A stretch of DNA of 64,000 bases, from the NCBI GenBank assembly GCA_012295275.1, contig CM022665.1, forward strand, positions 650,873 to 714,872, in the 5' to 3' direction. The first letter of the stretch is position 1; the number at the start of each line of letters is the position of its first letter. This document shows, piece after piece, positions 26,309-38,843 of this stretch. The stretch comes from Chrysomallon squamiferum. Lineage: Eukaryota > Mollusca > Gastropoda > Neomphalida > Peltospiridae. Under the pieces are notes generated by a model, which was not told where the DNA came from, ran no database searches, and saw nothing but the letters and a program-made list of their open reading frames with translations. Position numbers and translations under genes: made by a program.

Positions 26309-26893
26309 CTATCTTTCAATTTCAGCCTGAACCAAAGATGTCACTTCTTCTTCAAAAACGGAATCCATTGAATCTGTTGACGTTTCCTGCGTTTTACTCC
26401 ACTTCCACATCTTTATGTTTCGTTCTAAGACTTCGTCATAATAGGAGTCGTTTCCTTTTAATTCATTTGACGACAAATACGCTGGGAGCAAAATGGAAAA
26501 TGATTTCGGTCTTAAACGAAATAGGAGACGTCGAAAAGAAGAAGTATTTTCATCCCCCCTTTCACCCCCAGAGCTGACGCCATCCAAAGAACCAAGTGTA
26601 TCTAAAAATGGAAAAAAGATTTCATTACAGTTAAAATCACATCCGGAACACACACACTCAAACACACGTATAAAAACCCACAATAAAGCTATATTAGTCA
26701 ACGGAAGTTATGTGAATATGTATTAAAGAGAAAGTAAAGGGTTTTAAACAATTGTGTACAATTTTGTTATTGTTATACAACAACAACAACAACACAAATT
26801 TAATGACTACAATAAACAAATAAAGAAATAAATAAATAACGAAATAAAGAAATAAAGAAAAGAAAAATACGCTTGACACGTAAAAGTCTTTAT

Positions 26894-26933
<40 letters not shown>

Positions 26934-27859
26934 TATTTACCTTGACTAGATGTAGAACTAGACTTGGGACTAGAACTCTGACATTCTAACAGAAACTGCG
27001 GTTCACTTTGTTGTCTAATTATCTGTGGTGTTCTCTTTGGTAGCGTGGCGCAACCACTCGCTTGCTGAAAATACTGAAGAGATTCCACAGGCTTCAGTTC
27101 TTGGGCGAAGCTTATTCTTTTGATTTTTTCGTTTATCTGAATTAGCTGCTTCAACAAACATACATCTTGTTCTCTCATGGCAGTCTGCAAGGGCAACAGT
27201 ACGAAAATGAAATGTAAAAACAAAAAGAAAGAAGAAGAAGAAAAAGAAGACACCACAAACATAACTTATTTAGCTCTTTTAGACCGTGTTTTCTTTTTTC
27301 TTTCTCATAATAATTAATCACATAATATAACAATGCTCTAGAGATCCTCATTTTGTTTATTTGTTTAACAGTTTACTTTTATTTCACATTTTACACACAC
27401 CAAAAATAATATTTATAACTGCCTTATCTCCTGACTGTTGATAAAGGTATCTAAGTAAAAATCATTAAATCACATCGAAATTAAAGGCCTTTAATTCTTT
27501 GCTGTCTTTCAGCAATATTAGCTGTTAGTTTCCTGCTGGGATCTTTTTACAACATATTTACGTAAGTGGAAATTTTCTCATTTACCGCAATATGTTTAAT
27601 TCAGTATTATGTTTTACCGGTTTTAAATAAAATTATAAAGGATGAGCTTAATCTACATTTTCTTCAGTGTGAATATCTTGCAAGCTTCACGTTTCAGGAA
27701 ACATGCCTCAGGGGAGATTAGTTACACGAAGAGAATTTACAGCGCTGGTCTTTTGTGTGGAGCTAATTATTTTAATACGTATTTAACATAATGTAAACTT
27801 TTGTTGTGTCACATCTACAATGATTATACAAGAAAAAACAGAACAACAACAACAATTAC

Positions 27860-27936
<77 letters not shown>

Positions 27937-28268
27937 ACACACACACATATATATATATATAAATGGAAAAAATAATTTGAAAGAAAATGTAATATCGTGT
28001 CTTTATCAGACGACAGTATGAACGACGCGTGTTTTTTAAATTAACTGCTCTGAAGATGAACCTCGTCATAATGAATGGTCGCACACAGATGTATCTGTTT
28101 GCCAGTCTCACGTAAGTGTGAAACCCGAATGAAAAATATATTATAATAGTTGTTTTTTTTATTATTATTTTCTCTTTTCTTTACGTTTAATGTGAATATT
28201 CCCTACTCAATCAATTTATTCACTTTAATTATATCTGTTTGTTTTCAAATATACCCTTAGCTGATCAG

Positions 28269-28323
<55 letters not shown>

Positions 28324-29556
28324 TAATAATAAAAGTTTATGTCTTCAAAGTTATTGTACTTAATATCATCATATGTAAATTTATCTGAGACATCTTGAAA
28401 AAAATACTTTGACACATTTTCAAATATATTTTTCTTTCTTGTTTATCTAAGCTGTAACTGCCTGTCGAAATAAATACATTGTAAACATATGGAAATTACT
28501 TGATATACGTACAAAGTACATGTAATTAATGTAAACAGAACTTTCAACGAGAATGTTAATGCAATTTTCATTTGTAGCGCGCTTTCAAAACGGGGGTAAT
28601 AAAACTGCTACTAATAACAATAACAATAAAAGAAGTTTATCGAAAATGAGTACAAATAAAGAAAAGTTAAATAACGTTAGGATTTATCATGTAATTGTTT
28701 AAGCTAGATTAATTTTAATTTTTTAAAGCAAAGTGCCAGTGGTCGTACTACCTCTCCACAATACTACATTTAGGTCAACAAATAATTAGCATGTTTAACT
28801 TGCTCTTATGAAAGCTCTCGTGTAAGTCCTCCGAGAAATTTGTGCTGGTATATACTTTGAAAAATAATAACAGAACTACTTTGTTTATTTACTTACTGAT
28901 AGGGGTAAACAAGCAAAAGTGGTTAAATCTTGTAATTAGTAAATACAGTTTATCATGGACACAACATTTGGTTTTCCACATGGTATAACTATAAAGCTTT
29001 CGATACTGTAATACATTTGTGAAATGTTAACAACAACATATGCATTAACAATAAATAAAATCTGATATTTCGCTCTATTTACCTGTCCAATAATACATCA
29101 AAGTGATATTACAATGACGTCAGTAGACGTATTAAGTGAACCATATAAATTTGCGATGTATTTCCTTGTTGGATTACATTTTTGAGATGATTAATAATAA
29201 TAATAATAATAAAAAATAAAAAATAAAAGATAAAAAGGATAAGCAGATCTTATGACAAGCGCAGTTAAATCAAATATAAAATAATAATAATAAAAAAAAT
29301 ACAAAAATAATATACGGCTAAAAATGTAATGAAATCATAAATGTGCTTTAATATCTACTTTTATATATTTATAATTATTATTATTATTATTATTATGTCG
29401 CAGTACTTTAATTTCCATATTTTACCTATTTAAATAATAATAATAATAATAATAAATTAAAAAAAAAAAAATTCTCCCAGATTTGTATTTCTAAGAAATG
29501 GGAGTATGCATAATTATTCCTAAAGTAGAGTGGGGAAACAATTCAAGGAAAAAAAA

Positions 29557-29589
<33 letters not shown>

Positions 29590-30140
29590 AAGAAAAAAGA
29601 AAAAGGAAAAGGAAGAAAACGAATGCATGGCAACAAAAAGCTAATAATGAATGAGTAGGAGGAAAGCAATTTAAAATAGTGCTCAGACTGGTGGTTAACT
29701 ACAACAACAACAATTATAATAATAATGACATATATATATATATATATATAATATCAGACCTTAAAAGAAAGAACTTAACACCAAAATAAATTAATATACA
29801 CTACAAAGTACATAACCGTCATTAGTGATCATGTTAAACTAATTATTGAAATGTGTAGAGAATAAAAACACCATACACGAACAAATAATTATGGAGTTTT
29901 TTGGCACTGATCCATTAGGTCAAAGTATTCTGCAATAACCACGGCGTTGTTGTGAAATACTTTGTGATATTCGTTGTGTAACACGATCTGAACATTGATG
30001 CTGTGTAAAGACATAAAAAGAAATGTCTCGCTGTTCTTTATATAATTATCAACAGCAGTTAATTTGCTAATGTTGTAATAAAATACATAAAGAAACGTTC
30101 CCAACATGATCCCTCTCCACCAAGAAAAAAATAATTTGAA

Positions 30141-30195
<55 letters not shown>

Positions 30196-31721
30196 AGTAA
30201 AATAAATGATGTTATAATTATCACAGGCGTGTTTTTTTATAACACACGGATGATAAGAAAAAAGTTTGTTGTCAGAATGCTTAATATTCTATGCAGTTTC
30301 TTAGTTTAAAGTTTTAAAACAATCAAGATAAAGAGGATAAAATAAGAAAGAAAACACATCTAAAATTGCAAAGTTATCGACAGTTTGTCTTAATACGATG
30401 GATGCTGTGTAAATACTGAAAAGCTTTCTTGCTTGTTGGTGGACAAACGATATGACAAAAAAATAATACTGACAGTTAAACAAAAAAACAACCTAAAACC
30501 CCCCAAAAAAAACAAACAGTAACAACAAATTATATATATATATATATATTCTTAAAATGATACTGAAGTGTCGTTAATAAAAACTAAATTATTATTTTAT
30601 TTCATTCACAGCCGAAATTTTATGTTTTGTTACAAGTTATGCGTAATGACAGAGAGTGATAACCCAAACCTTATTTCTTATCACACCTGGCTTTTTAAAT
30701 TAACATTTCACGTGTCTGATATTCTATATGTTTACCATAACTTAACGTCTGCCAAGAAAATGTTTGCTATTCTAATTAGCATCAGTAATATACATCGATG
30801 GACTTCTTATCCTTATCTCTTCATAACACCTGCGATGAGAGATACAAACTTAACTTTAATAGTCGTTTTCTTCGAGATACATAATACCTAAATGAAAGTA
30901 ATGTAATCTATGATAAACGAGTTTTATATACAGCTATAGAATTACTATGCCTCATATTAAGAGCTGAAATCGTATTATATCAAACAAATACTGTGCTAAA
31001 GCATTGATATTAAGTAAATTACGTAGTTTGACACATATCTCTGCTGTCTAAATACAAAATGACTGCGACAGCATTCAAACTTGTACGTCATCGTAGTAGC
31101 AGCAGCAGTAACAGTAGTAATAGTATTAATAACAGTAGTTCTAGTAGGAAATAGTAATAGTAGTAGTTGTTGTATTACTAGAAGCAATAGTAATATATGT
31201 AGTATCGTAACATCACTATTGTAATGTACCCTTGATGTATTAATAGATGTATAAATAGAGAGTGATGTATCAGATAGTATTTATTAATAACTGCAGTACC
31301 AGAAGCGATAGTAATAGTAGTGGTACTAGTTGCACTTGGTAACAATAGTCCTAATAGCACTAGTAGTAAGTATTACTTCTAGCCGTTGTAAAACTAGTAG
31401 TGCTAATAACTAAATACAAGCGATGAGTTATTTCTTTAGGCGTGTGTGTGTGGTTGTGTCACAGACATCACAGGACATATCAGTGTGTGATGGGTTGAGA
31501 GAAATGTTTGAGAGAGAAAAAAACATTTAAAAAAGAAAATCTTTCTTTATGTAATGTTTTCTATAATGTTGAAAATCACTACAAACACAAGGGTATTGTT
31601 TCAACGAATTGTTAGTTTCAATACTCACCAGTTCTTGTTTGAGAGTTTCAAGTGAGGCACCGATTCTTTCTACCGCTGCTACGTATTCTGAACATACTAT
31701 GTGCACACTAGACAACGACAT
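26309..31721 (-). CDS. LURAP1/FAM89-like leucine-rich adaptor protein, 3 exons
   Basis: Three exons join in frame: 31721-31629, 27184-26941 and 26601-26309 (TAG), giving 209 residues. The join between exons 1 and 2 creates 'SLETLKQELTAMREQDVCLL', followed by 'KQLIQINEKIKRI'. This amphipathic leucine-rich helix has the pattern shared by LURAP1 and FAM89A/B, adaptor proteins that bind MRCK kinases and MYO18A or LIMK in actomyosin control. Outside this core (residues 24-55) similarity is weak. The protein continues with a Ser/Gln-rich linker, a 'LGSLDGVSSG' segment loosely like LURAP1's Ser/Asp region, a basic 'RRLLFRLRPK' patch and an acidic end 'DSVFEEEVTSLVQAEIER'. No upstream in-frame stop lies close to the ATG, so a longer N-terminus or another 5' exon is possible. 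Intron 1 (4.4 kb) is full of microsatellites; intron 2 starts with a 31-base homopolymer near the donor. Confidence 0.75.
26898..26928. repeat. 31-nt poly-A tract
   Basis: On the coding (minus) strand this is poly-T starting about 12 nt after the donor of the LURAP1-like exon 2. It could be a retroposon tail or simple slippage. Confidence 0.9.
27843..27961. repeat. Compound (CAA)n(AAT)n(CA)n(TA)n microsatellite
   Basis: Four simple-repeat types follow each other without a break. A translated frame on the minus strand is a poly-isoleucine artefact. Confidence 0.95.
28269..28331. repeat. (AAT)n microsatellite
   Basis: About twenty AAT units in the LURAP1-like intron 1. Confidence 0.95.
29549..29619. 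repeat. Poly-purine A/G tract
   Basis: More than 70 bases with only A and G on the plus strand, mostly A. Confidence 0.9.
30139..30196. repeat. (TAAA)n microsatellite
   Basis: About fourteen perfect TAAA units in the LURAP1-like intron 1. Confidence 0.95.
31087..31380. repeat. Degenerate (AGT/AGC/AAT)n trinucleotide region
   Basis: An old, mutated trinucleotide microsatellite in which AGT, AGC and AAT units alternate with point changes. It lies just inside intron 1 of the LURAP1-like gene. Confidence 0.7.
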
Positions 31722-33800
31722 TACGTATTTAATTTCTTCTCTTTTGTTTTTATGTTTTTGTAAGCAACAAAAATCACTTGGTCAGAGTCACGAATCCATT
31801 TCATCTGGATCTAATGAATCAAATTTTTGTCATGATTCACAATGTACTTACTCACATATATCTCAGACCACCCGGTTAGTTCAACGAATGATGTTAACGT
31901 GTTTATTTCTCTCTGAGGTGAACCTGTATTTTCAGATATATACGTACTACTTTGTGACAAGCAGTACGAACACTTTTATACGTGTGCACACATTAGCGAT
32001 GCATTAAGAACAGATACCGGGCGCTTTTTGTCGCTGCTATTCATTAAGTACTCAACAACACTCAGTGATTCACAGAGCCCGGCGAAAACAAATAAGCTCT
32101 TTCCGTAATATGACAGTTGACCCAGAATTCAAGTCCTCAATTTTACCCACGGAGGTGTTTGTTGTTCTGATATTTGTTGTGTGACACATGAAGTGAACAC
32201 AGATGCTGTGTCAAGTTGTAGAAAGAAACGTCTCATTTCTCAATACTCTTTACATACTTTTAGAAAAAGGATAAAGAAAAAAAGAAGAAAAAAAAAAAAA
32301 AAAAAAAAAGCGTGCAGTATAAATAAGCTATAATAATTATAGGTGTGTCCTTAATAAAATCACAGTGACACGAACAGTAACGTTTGCAGTAAATACGTTT
32401 GGCTAAAGCACATTTAAGTTAATGCAATAGTTATAACCTGAGAGATAAAAGAAGAGAAATAATAAAAAAGTAGTTAAACACTGAGGGTGAAAAAGAGAGA
32501 GCAAACGGACCGATGGATTTTAAAGAAAAGAAAAAAGAACATTTTTTAAAGAAATTAAAGTTCATATTATAAGCTTTTCATTACAAATAAATTAAGCATC
32601 ATTATATGAAGATATATGGGTTTGGTTATAGGTCAGACTACAAAGATTAAATTTTCTGAAAGAGAATATACAGAAGATTGGTGTGAATAAAATAAGATAT
32701 ATGTTAAGTAAACAAAGATTACTGTTAGCACGATCAGTTCTAATAATATTTATTGTTACTGTACGATTAATCTGACAGAAAGAAAATGCGAGATCACAAA
32801 GGCCGTTAACGATCTTCTAACCAATAGAAAATAGATACACCCATACACATACTCACACACACACACACAAAAGAATTCCAATTTTACAGAGCTAAATAGA
32901 TTGTTAACGTTTTAGAATGTATTAAAAAAAAATATTAATCCCGAAGAATAAACTAATTTGGAAATTCAGTCTATATCTGTCTTTGTTGTATGTCATATTG
33001 CATAGGTTGTATCCATTACTGTCGATATTATACTTCTTTTTTCTTGATAGCCTTCATACTCCTCTGAAATCTGTCTTTATTTCTCCTATTGTTTTGTTTT
33101 TATTTGTTATGTTGAGCTTTGTTTGAATATGACAGTAGTTTACATATATTATCCTAACCAAAATTTCTTTAAAATATTTAGAAAATAATTATCGTTTACT
33201 AAAATTGTGCCTAAAAATCCTAATTGTGACACACACACACACACACACACGTTTCTTGTCTGTTGAAATATATGACTCAGACAATGGAATGAAAATGCAG
33301 AAAACTTCTTAATTAAATTAAGTAAAAAAACAATAATTAGTCAGATTATGTTTATACTTTGGTTACAACTTCAGACAATTTGTTTTTAGGCTTACGTTCG
33401 GCAATTATTGAATAAAATGCTATACACTTTCAGAAAGAATAATAATTTAAAAATATAAAAATAAATAAAAAATAGTTACGTTAATGTTGTATCTTTAGAC
33501 TAGCATCTATATATGTTAAAGTAATTAGTATTGTAAAATCTATAAAACGGCTAATTCATGAATGAACACTTTGTCAACAATAAATCATTTTATAGATTTT
33601 TGACTAAATACGCTAGTGTGAGCAGGGAAAATGCAGTTGTCAGAGATATCTTGGGACAGACTTGTACAGCAGTAGCAAGAGTAGCATGACCGACCAGGTG
33701 GCAAAGTTTTCATTTTATAAAAAGAATTGATCAACATTCTATATATCGATATAATTAATAAAAAAATATATGTTAAGAGATATATACCACTTTTTCAAGG

Positions 33801-33802
33801 AT

Positions 33803-33892
<90 letters not shown>

Positions 33893-33920
33893 TTTTTTTT
33901 TTTTTTTTTTTTTTTCTTTT
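33801..33920. repeat. Compound (TTTA)n(TTA)n poly-T microsatellite
   Basis: Perfect TTTA units run into TTA units and then a poly-T of about 25 bases. Confidence 0.95.
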
Positions 33921-35871
33921 AATAAGCATCTTTTAAACACCTTATAGACAAAGTTTCATTCTTTTTTACAGAAGCGAACACTTCATTGTCACTGAACTAC
34001 ACCTCTTTAATAATAATATGATATACGCATCCTATCAAATAAATATGAGGGACTGAAGAAAAAACACCAAGCATAATCTAAAGATACATAAATACCATTA
34101 ACGTGTGAGGTTTATTTATCCTTGTTTACACGTAAAATACTTGGGAAATACCTCCAAGTAACTTGGGACATTAATATAGGGTAAACACTGTCACTGGTGC
34201 TGTCTTAAGGAACCCATGTCAATAATGGTCTGCCAGTATTGGTCAAGGGTGTGAGATGCTATCTCTGCGAAAGCTTGTTCAAGAGGGAAGAGAGACGTTT
34301 GGGCCGATTCTCTGCAGTATAACAACGATATTATCATTTATAATGTTATACTATTGTCTATCATGTTGTAAAATCAGGCAGAGAAATTAAAGATATAATC
34401 AAGATCGAACTTATGTAGTTTTTGTGTGAGGGTTCTGTATGCACTCGCCACATAAGCATGAACTTTTAAAACTATTATTTAATACAACAAAAATTATTCT
34501 TGATATATATAACGTCATATTTAGCAAGTTGACTGTATAAAAGAAGTCAGCTAGTGTAAAAAGACGATAATTGATAATCATAATATTATTGATGTTGTAT
34601 TAGTCCTCAAAAGTGAAGAAGATCTAGTTCATTGGTCATTAGAGTGAAATTCGGCCTTTGGTGCACTTTAGTTTTTAATCCTTTTCCAGTCTCGAAAACC
34701 AGCTCCCCCAACATAAAATGATCAGAGTCGCCTTATCGAGACATACCGTGTTCATCAGTTTGCAAGCATTTAGTGCGAAAATTAGGAGTATGTTGTATAC
34801 ATTATTTCCCCGCCATATTATTATCATTATTATTGAAATACATCATAAACTTTAAGACCTTATAACTGTGTCAAGCTGTTTAATTTTGTTAGGAATGTTT
34901 TCTTGTCAGTATTTGAAAGATGCTTAATAATTTAATGGTGGAAACAACAAAGGAATGTTATTGTCGATGATAAACTCGGTTATACGATCTAGACGACGTA
35001 CGTAAACAATTTTTTTCATTTCCAGCTGATTTACAGAGGCATAATTATCCTGATATAATTTAAGTTTCAAAGATCAGCAAGTTACCGCTGACCGTTAACA
35101 ATATAATTATCTTTGTACAGTGACAGTAGCCAGCTCGGATTGCATTGGTTCATGGTTTGATATATATAATTATATAATGATATTATAACCTGCTCCATTA
35201 AAATGCTTAACATAATCAGACAAGTTTAACAAAAAATATCATAAGTTTCAATCATTCAAGCAAGAATAAGTAATTTATACATATTCACTGATGCCATCAT
35301 TAAAAAGTTAAATAATGTTCTTAAAATCCAGAATAAATGAATTAAGTTAATGATAAAGATACTAACCATTAAATCTGTTTCTTGACCGTCTGGGATTAAG
35401 ACAAAATTGTAAAAAAAAAAAAACCCAAAAAAAAAACACAACAACAACAATAATAATAATAATAAAAAACACACGCACACACACACAAACAAAATACTGT
35501 AAAACACTGTCAAAGCAAATTATTAACACAGAACACAAAAATTAAATAATTTAACAATGAAGAACAAAATGTCTTCAAGAAATTATGAAAATGAATTAAT
35601 TTTTTTTATAAATGTTGCTAGCCTTATAGGAACAGTAGTCTCTAATGTATGTAAGTAATATATATATATATGTCTATATATATAAATAATTATTTATAAG
35701 CTGTTTAATTATGCTGTATGTGTTTATGTATCTTAGTTATACAATGCAATATAGATTTCACACTATTTCACAACGTTCTGCATAATAATTATATTTTAAT
35801 TGTATATAACAATACAAAATTTTATATATTTACATATTAATCACAGATGACACAACGTGATTGATGATAGC

Positions 35872-35894
35872 GTGTGTGTGTGTGTGTGTGTGTG
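35872..35894. repeat. (GT)n microsatellite
   Basis: Eleven GT units upstream of UFSP1. Confidence 0.9.
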
Positions 35895-36222
35895 ATGTTT
35901 GTATTATCTCCTGTTTACTCATGTTGTTACTGTAAGATAATCTTATTGCATATTAACCACAATTATGATATTGTGTGATTGCTTGAATTGTAACAAAGTT
36001 CTGTTTTTTGTCTTTATTAAATGATTTTAATTACGTTTGTTTAGTGCCAACCACTTATTATTAAACTGACTGCTAACACAAATACCTTTCATCAGTTGCA
36101 GTAGCAATTCATTGTAGAACCGTATTGGAATTGATGAGTATTTTAAGATTAAATGCACTTAAATGATGTTACTTTATTAATTATCATTTTTGCATTTAAA
36201 GATATTACAAATTAACACCTGA

Positions 36223-38810
36223 ATGACACATTTGCTGGAAAATGTACATGAAGGATTGGTACCACCTGGAGAGGAGACATCAACAGTGCTGGGAACTTAC
36301 CAGTATTTTCATTATGGCTGCGATGGTCAAGATGACAGGGTTAATTTTTTGTATTAATAATTACACACACACACACACCAACAATTAGTATAGTAAACTG
36401 AAAGTTGATTGAATAATGATGATATTAATAATTTAAGATTAAATATCATTTTTCACTCTGTCACATAATTATGAACAGTAAAGTATGTATGCCAGAGTTT
36501 GATCATTTTGTTTTAGCTTACACTTTTTGTTTTACATACACACAAAAGGTGGTGATAGAAGGAATAGAGTTATAAGCTTGTATTTTTTGGTTATGTAATT
36601 AAATTATGCATTATATTAAAATATTAAAACAGTTTTAATTTTTGTTTATAATTTTATGTAATTTACTCCTGAATGTATGTGCTATTGCTATTAGAACTTT
36701 CTAATAAAATTGAGTAAAAGATAAAAATTGGAATTTGTATACATCCTGCCATATGTCATTAATTTTAATTGAATAGAACCATTAATAAGGTTGTTCTATT
36801 TTAGGACATATCTTTTCTATCTATATTTTTATAGTTTTAAAATATGCTTAGAAATGTTTTTGTAGGGTTGGGGTTGTGGATACAGGTCATTGCAAACCAT
36901 CTGTTCTTGGGTGAAACATCAACAACTTCAAAATGAGAATACAGCCTTGTCTCCTGAAGTTCCCTCAGTACCAGATATACAAGCAGCTCTTGTGGCTATG
37001 CAGGACAAACCAGAACATTTTCTTAGATCAAAACAATGGATTGGAAGTTTTGAAGTCAGCATTTGTGTTGATTATTTTTATAATGTGAGTTTAGCTTAGT
37101 TCAGTAAGGTTTAAATTCATAAACATTTGTAGAGACTGATAATATATACTAAACATCTTATCCATAGCTAATAATATTTCAGACAACTAGATACATTCTG
37201 CACATTTTTAAGTGATTTAAAGAAAGATAAAAAATAACAAATAAACATTAAGAAAAACCGATTTACTTTTGCAATGCTGAGTTTCTTTATTAAATTTGAT
37301 TCTTTGGACAATTAGAATACTCTTGGTTATTGTATGCATGAAATTATATGTAAACTACCCAGTTTATTTATGGTTCAAGACCCTGCAATGTTAATATCAA
37401 TACAACTCATAACTTTAGAAAAATCAAGAAGGAAGCTTCAAGTTTTATCACACATGCACACCTAACAACACATACTCAACTTAATTCTGCTGATTATATT
37501 ATTATACTTTTGGTTAGAAAGATCAGTTTTATCACACAAAAGAGGTCAGTTTTTAAAATGTTTAGTAGTTTTACTTATATTAAACTAGCCATTGACTTGA
37601 CAGCTGATATTAAATGACAAATACACAGTACAGGCTGATAAATTCACTAAAACATAAGTTGACCAACCTGTTACCACTGTTGAAATGTGCTTTGAAAGAA
37701 CCCCCATATTTGATTGGTGCAATCTCAGTTTCTTCTTGCAACAAACAAATACAGGTATTCCATCATAGCAGTAAACATTTTTTTCATTTTACCTTTGGCT
37801 TTCTAGTTTGCACAAAAATACCTGTACAGGTAATATATTCCTGTTGCCACACTCTAAGGTATTTCAATGAAGAGCTTGTTCTTGAATTTGGTCTCAGAAG
37901 TTAATCAATCACAATATATAGCTCCTGGTCGGCAAGGCTTTTCTTACCGTGGAAACTGGGCATTTGGTTATAACATAATCAGCAAGAGTCTATTGTTGCC
38001 ATTTGTCCCAGCCACCTAATGAAGGTTACTGAGGCTTGATCAGATCAGCAGCTTGCTGAATACAAGCTTGAATAACAAGCTGATTGTGTACCTGCAGGTT
38101 CCCTGATTACTTGGTCAACTATTAGGTAACTCAGATATACTGTGGAATGTTGGTTTGTTTGGCTGTAAACCTGGCTGATATGACATCAGTACTTACAGGC
38201 TGCCTGGGGACTGTTACTTAGTGACATGGTTTTCAGCAAGTACTGATTGTTTAGTAGGTCTGTTGTGAAGCTAGGAATATACTGTAAATTTAATATTTTA
38301 GCCCATTATCTAGATGTTGATTGTGATACTAAACACTTATAAACATGGGTAAACACTATAAACACTAACATTATACATACACACATATATATCATTAACA
38401 GAAATATATAAAAAAAATATTTAGTTAAATAGTTTGATGAATTCAAATAATTGTGGTTTGATATTTTGCTAATAAAATGTTTAGTTTTTTATTGTTGGCC
38501 ATTGCCTTGGGTACATAACTGGATGATAATAATTTTGATAAAATTGTTTTTGTGATTTTAAACAGACCTTTCACATTATTATGGATTAATTAATAAGTGT
38601 TTGCTAATTAGGTCAACCCTGGGTCACTTCATAGTCACAGTTTTTAGTATAGTAAACTGAAAGTTAATTGAATAATGATGATATTAATAATTTAAGATTA
38701 AATATCATTTTTCACTCTGTCACATAATTATGAACAGTAAAGTATGTATGCCAGAGTTTGATCATTTTGTTTTAGCTTACACTTTTTGTTTTGTCATGTT
38801 AAAAAGTATT

Positions 38811-38843
<33 letters not shown>

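Larger units (their letters stand above)
31722..36222. other. Divergent intergenic region between the LURAP1-like gene and UFSP1
   Basis: It should hold the promoters of both genes, which point away from each other. About 32000-32180 is relatively CpG-rich and may be the LURAP1-like promoter or leader. The rest is AT-rich with simple repeats: an A-rich tract at 32288-32309, (CA)n at 33229-33250, a long TTTA/TTA/T tract at 33801-33920 and (GT)n at 35872-35894. No further gene, tRNA or transposon protein is recognisable. Confidence 0.5.

Noticed and set aside
33727-33936. Low-complexity frames rich in Ile, Leu, Tyr or Phe (also at 15554, 26694, 27824, 29889 and 41190)
   Set aside because: They are translations of microsatellites and homopolymers, not genes.
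37614-37904. A 96-codon plus-strand frame in UFSP1 intron 2
   Set aside because: There is no family resemblance, and UFSP1 exons 2 and 3 join directly in phase across it.
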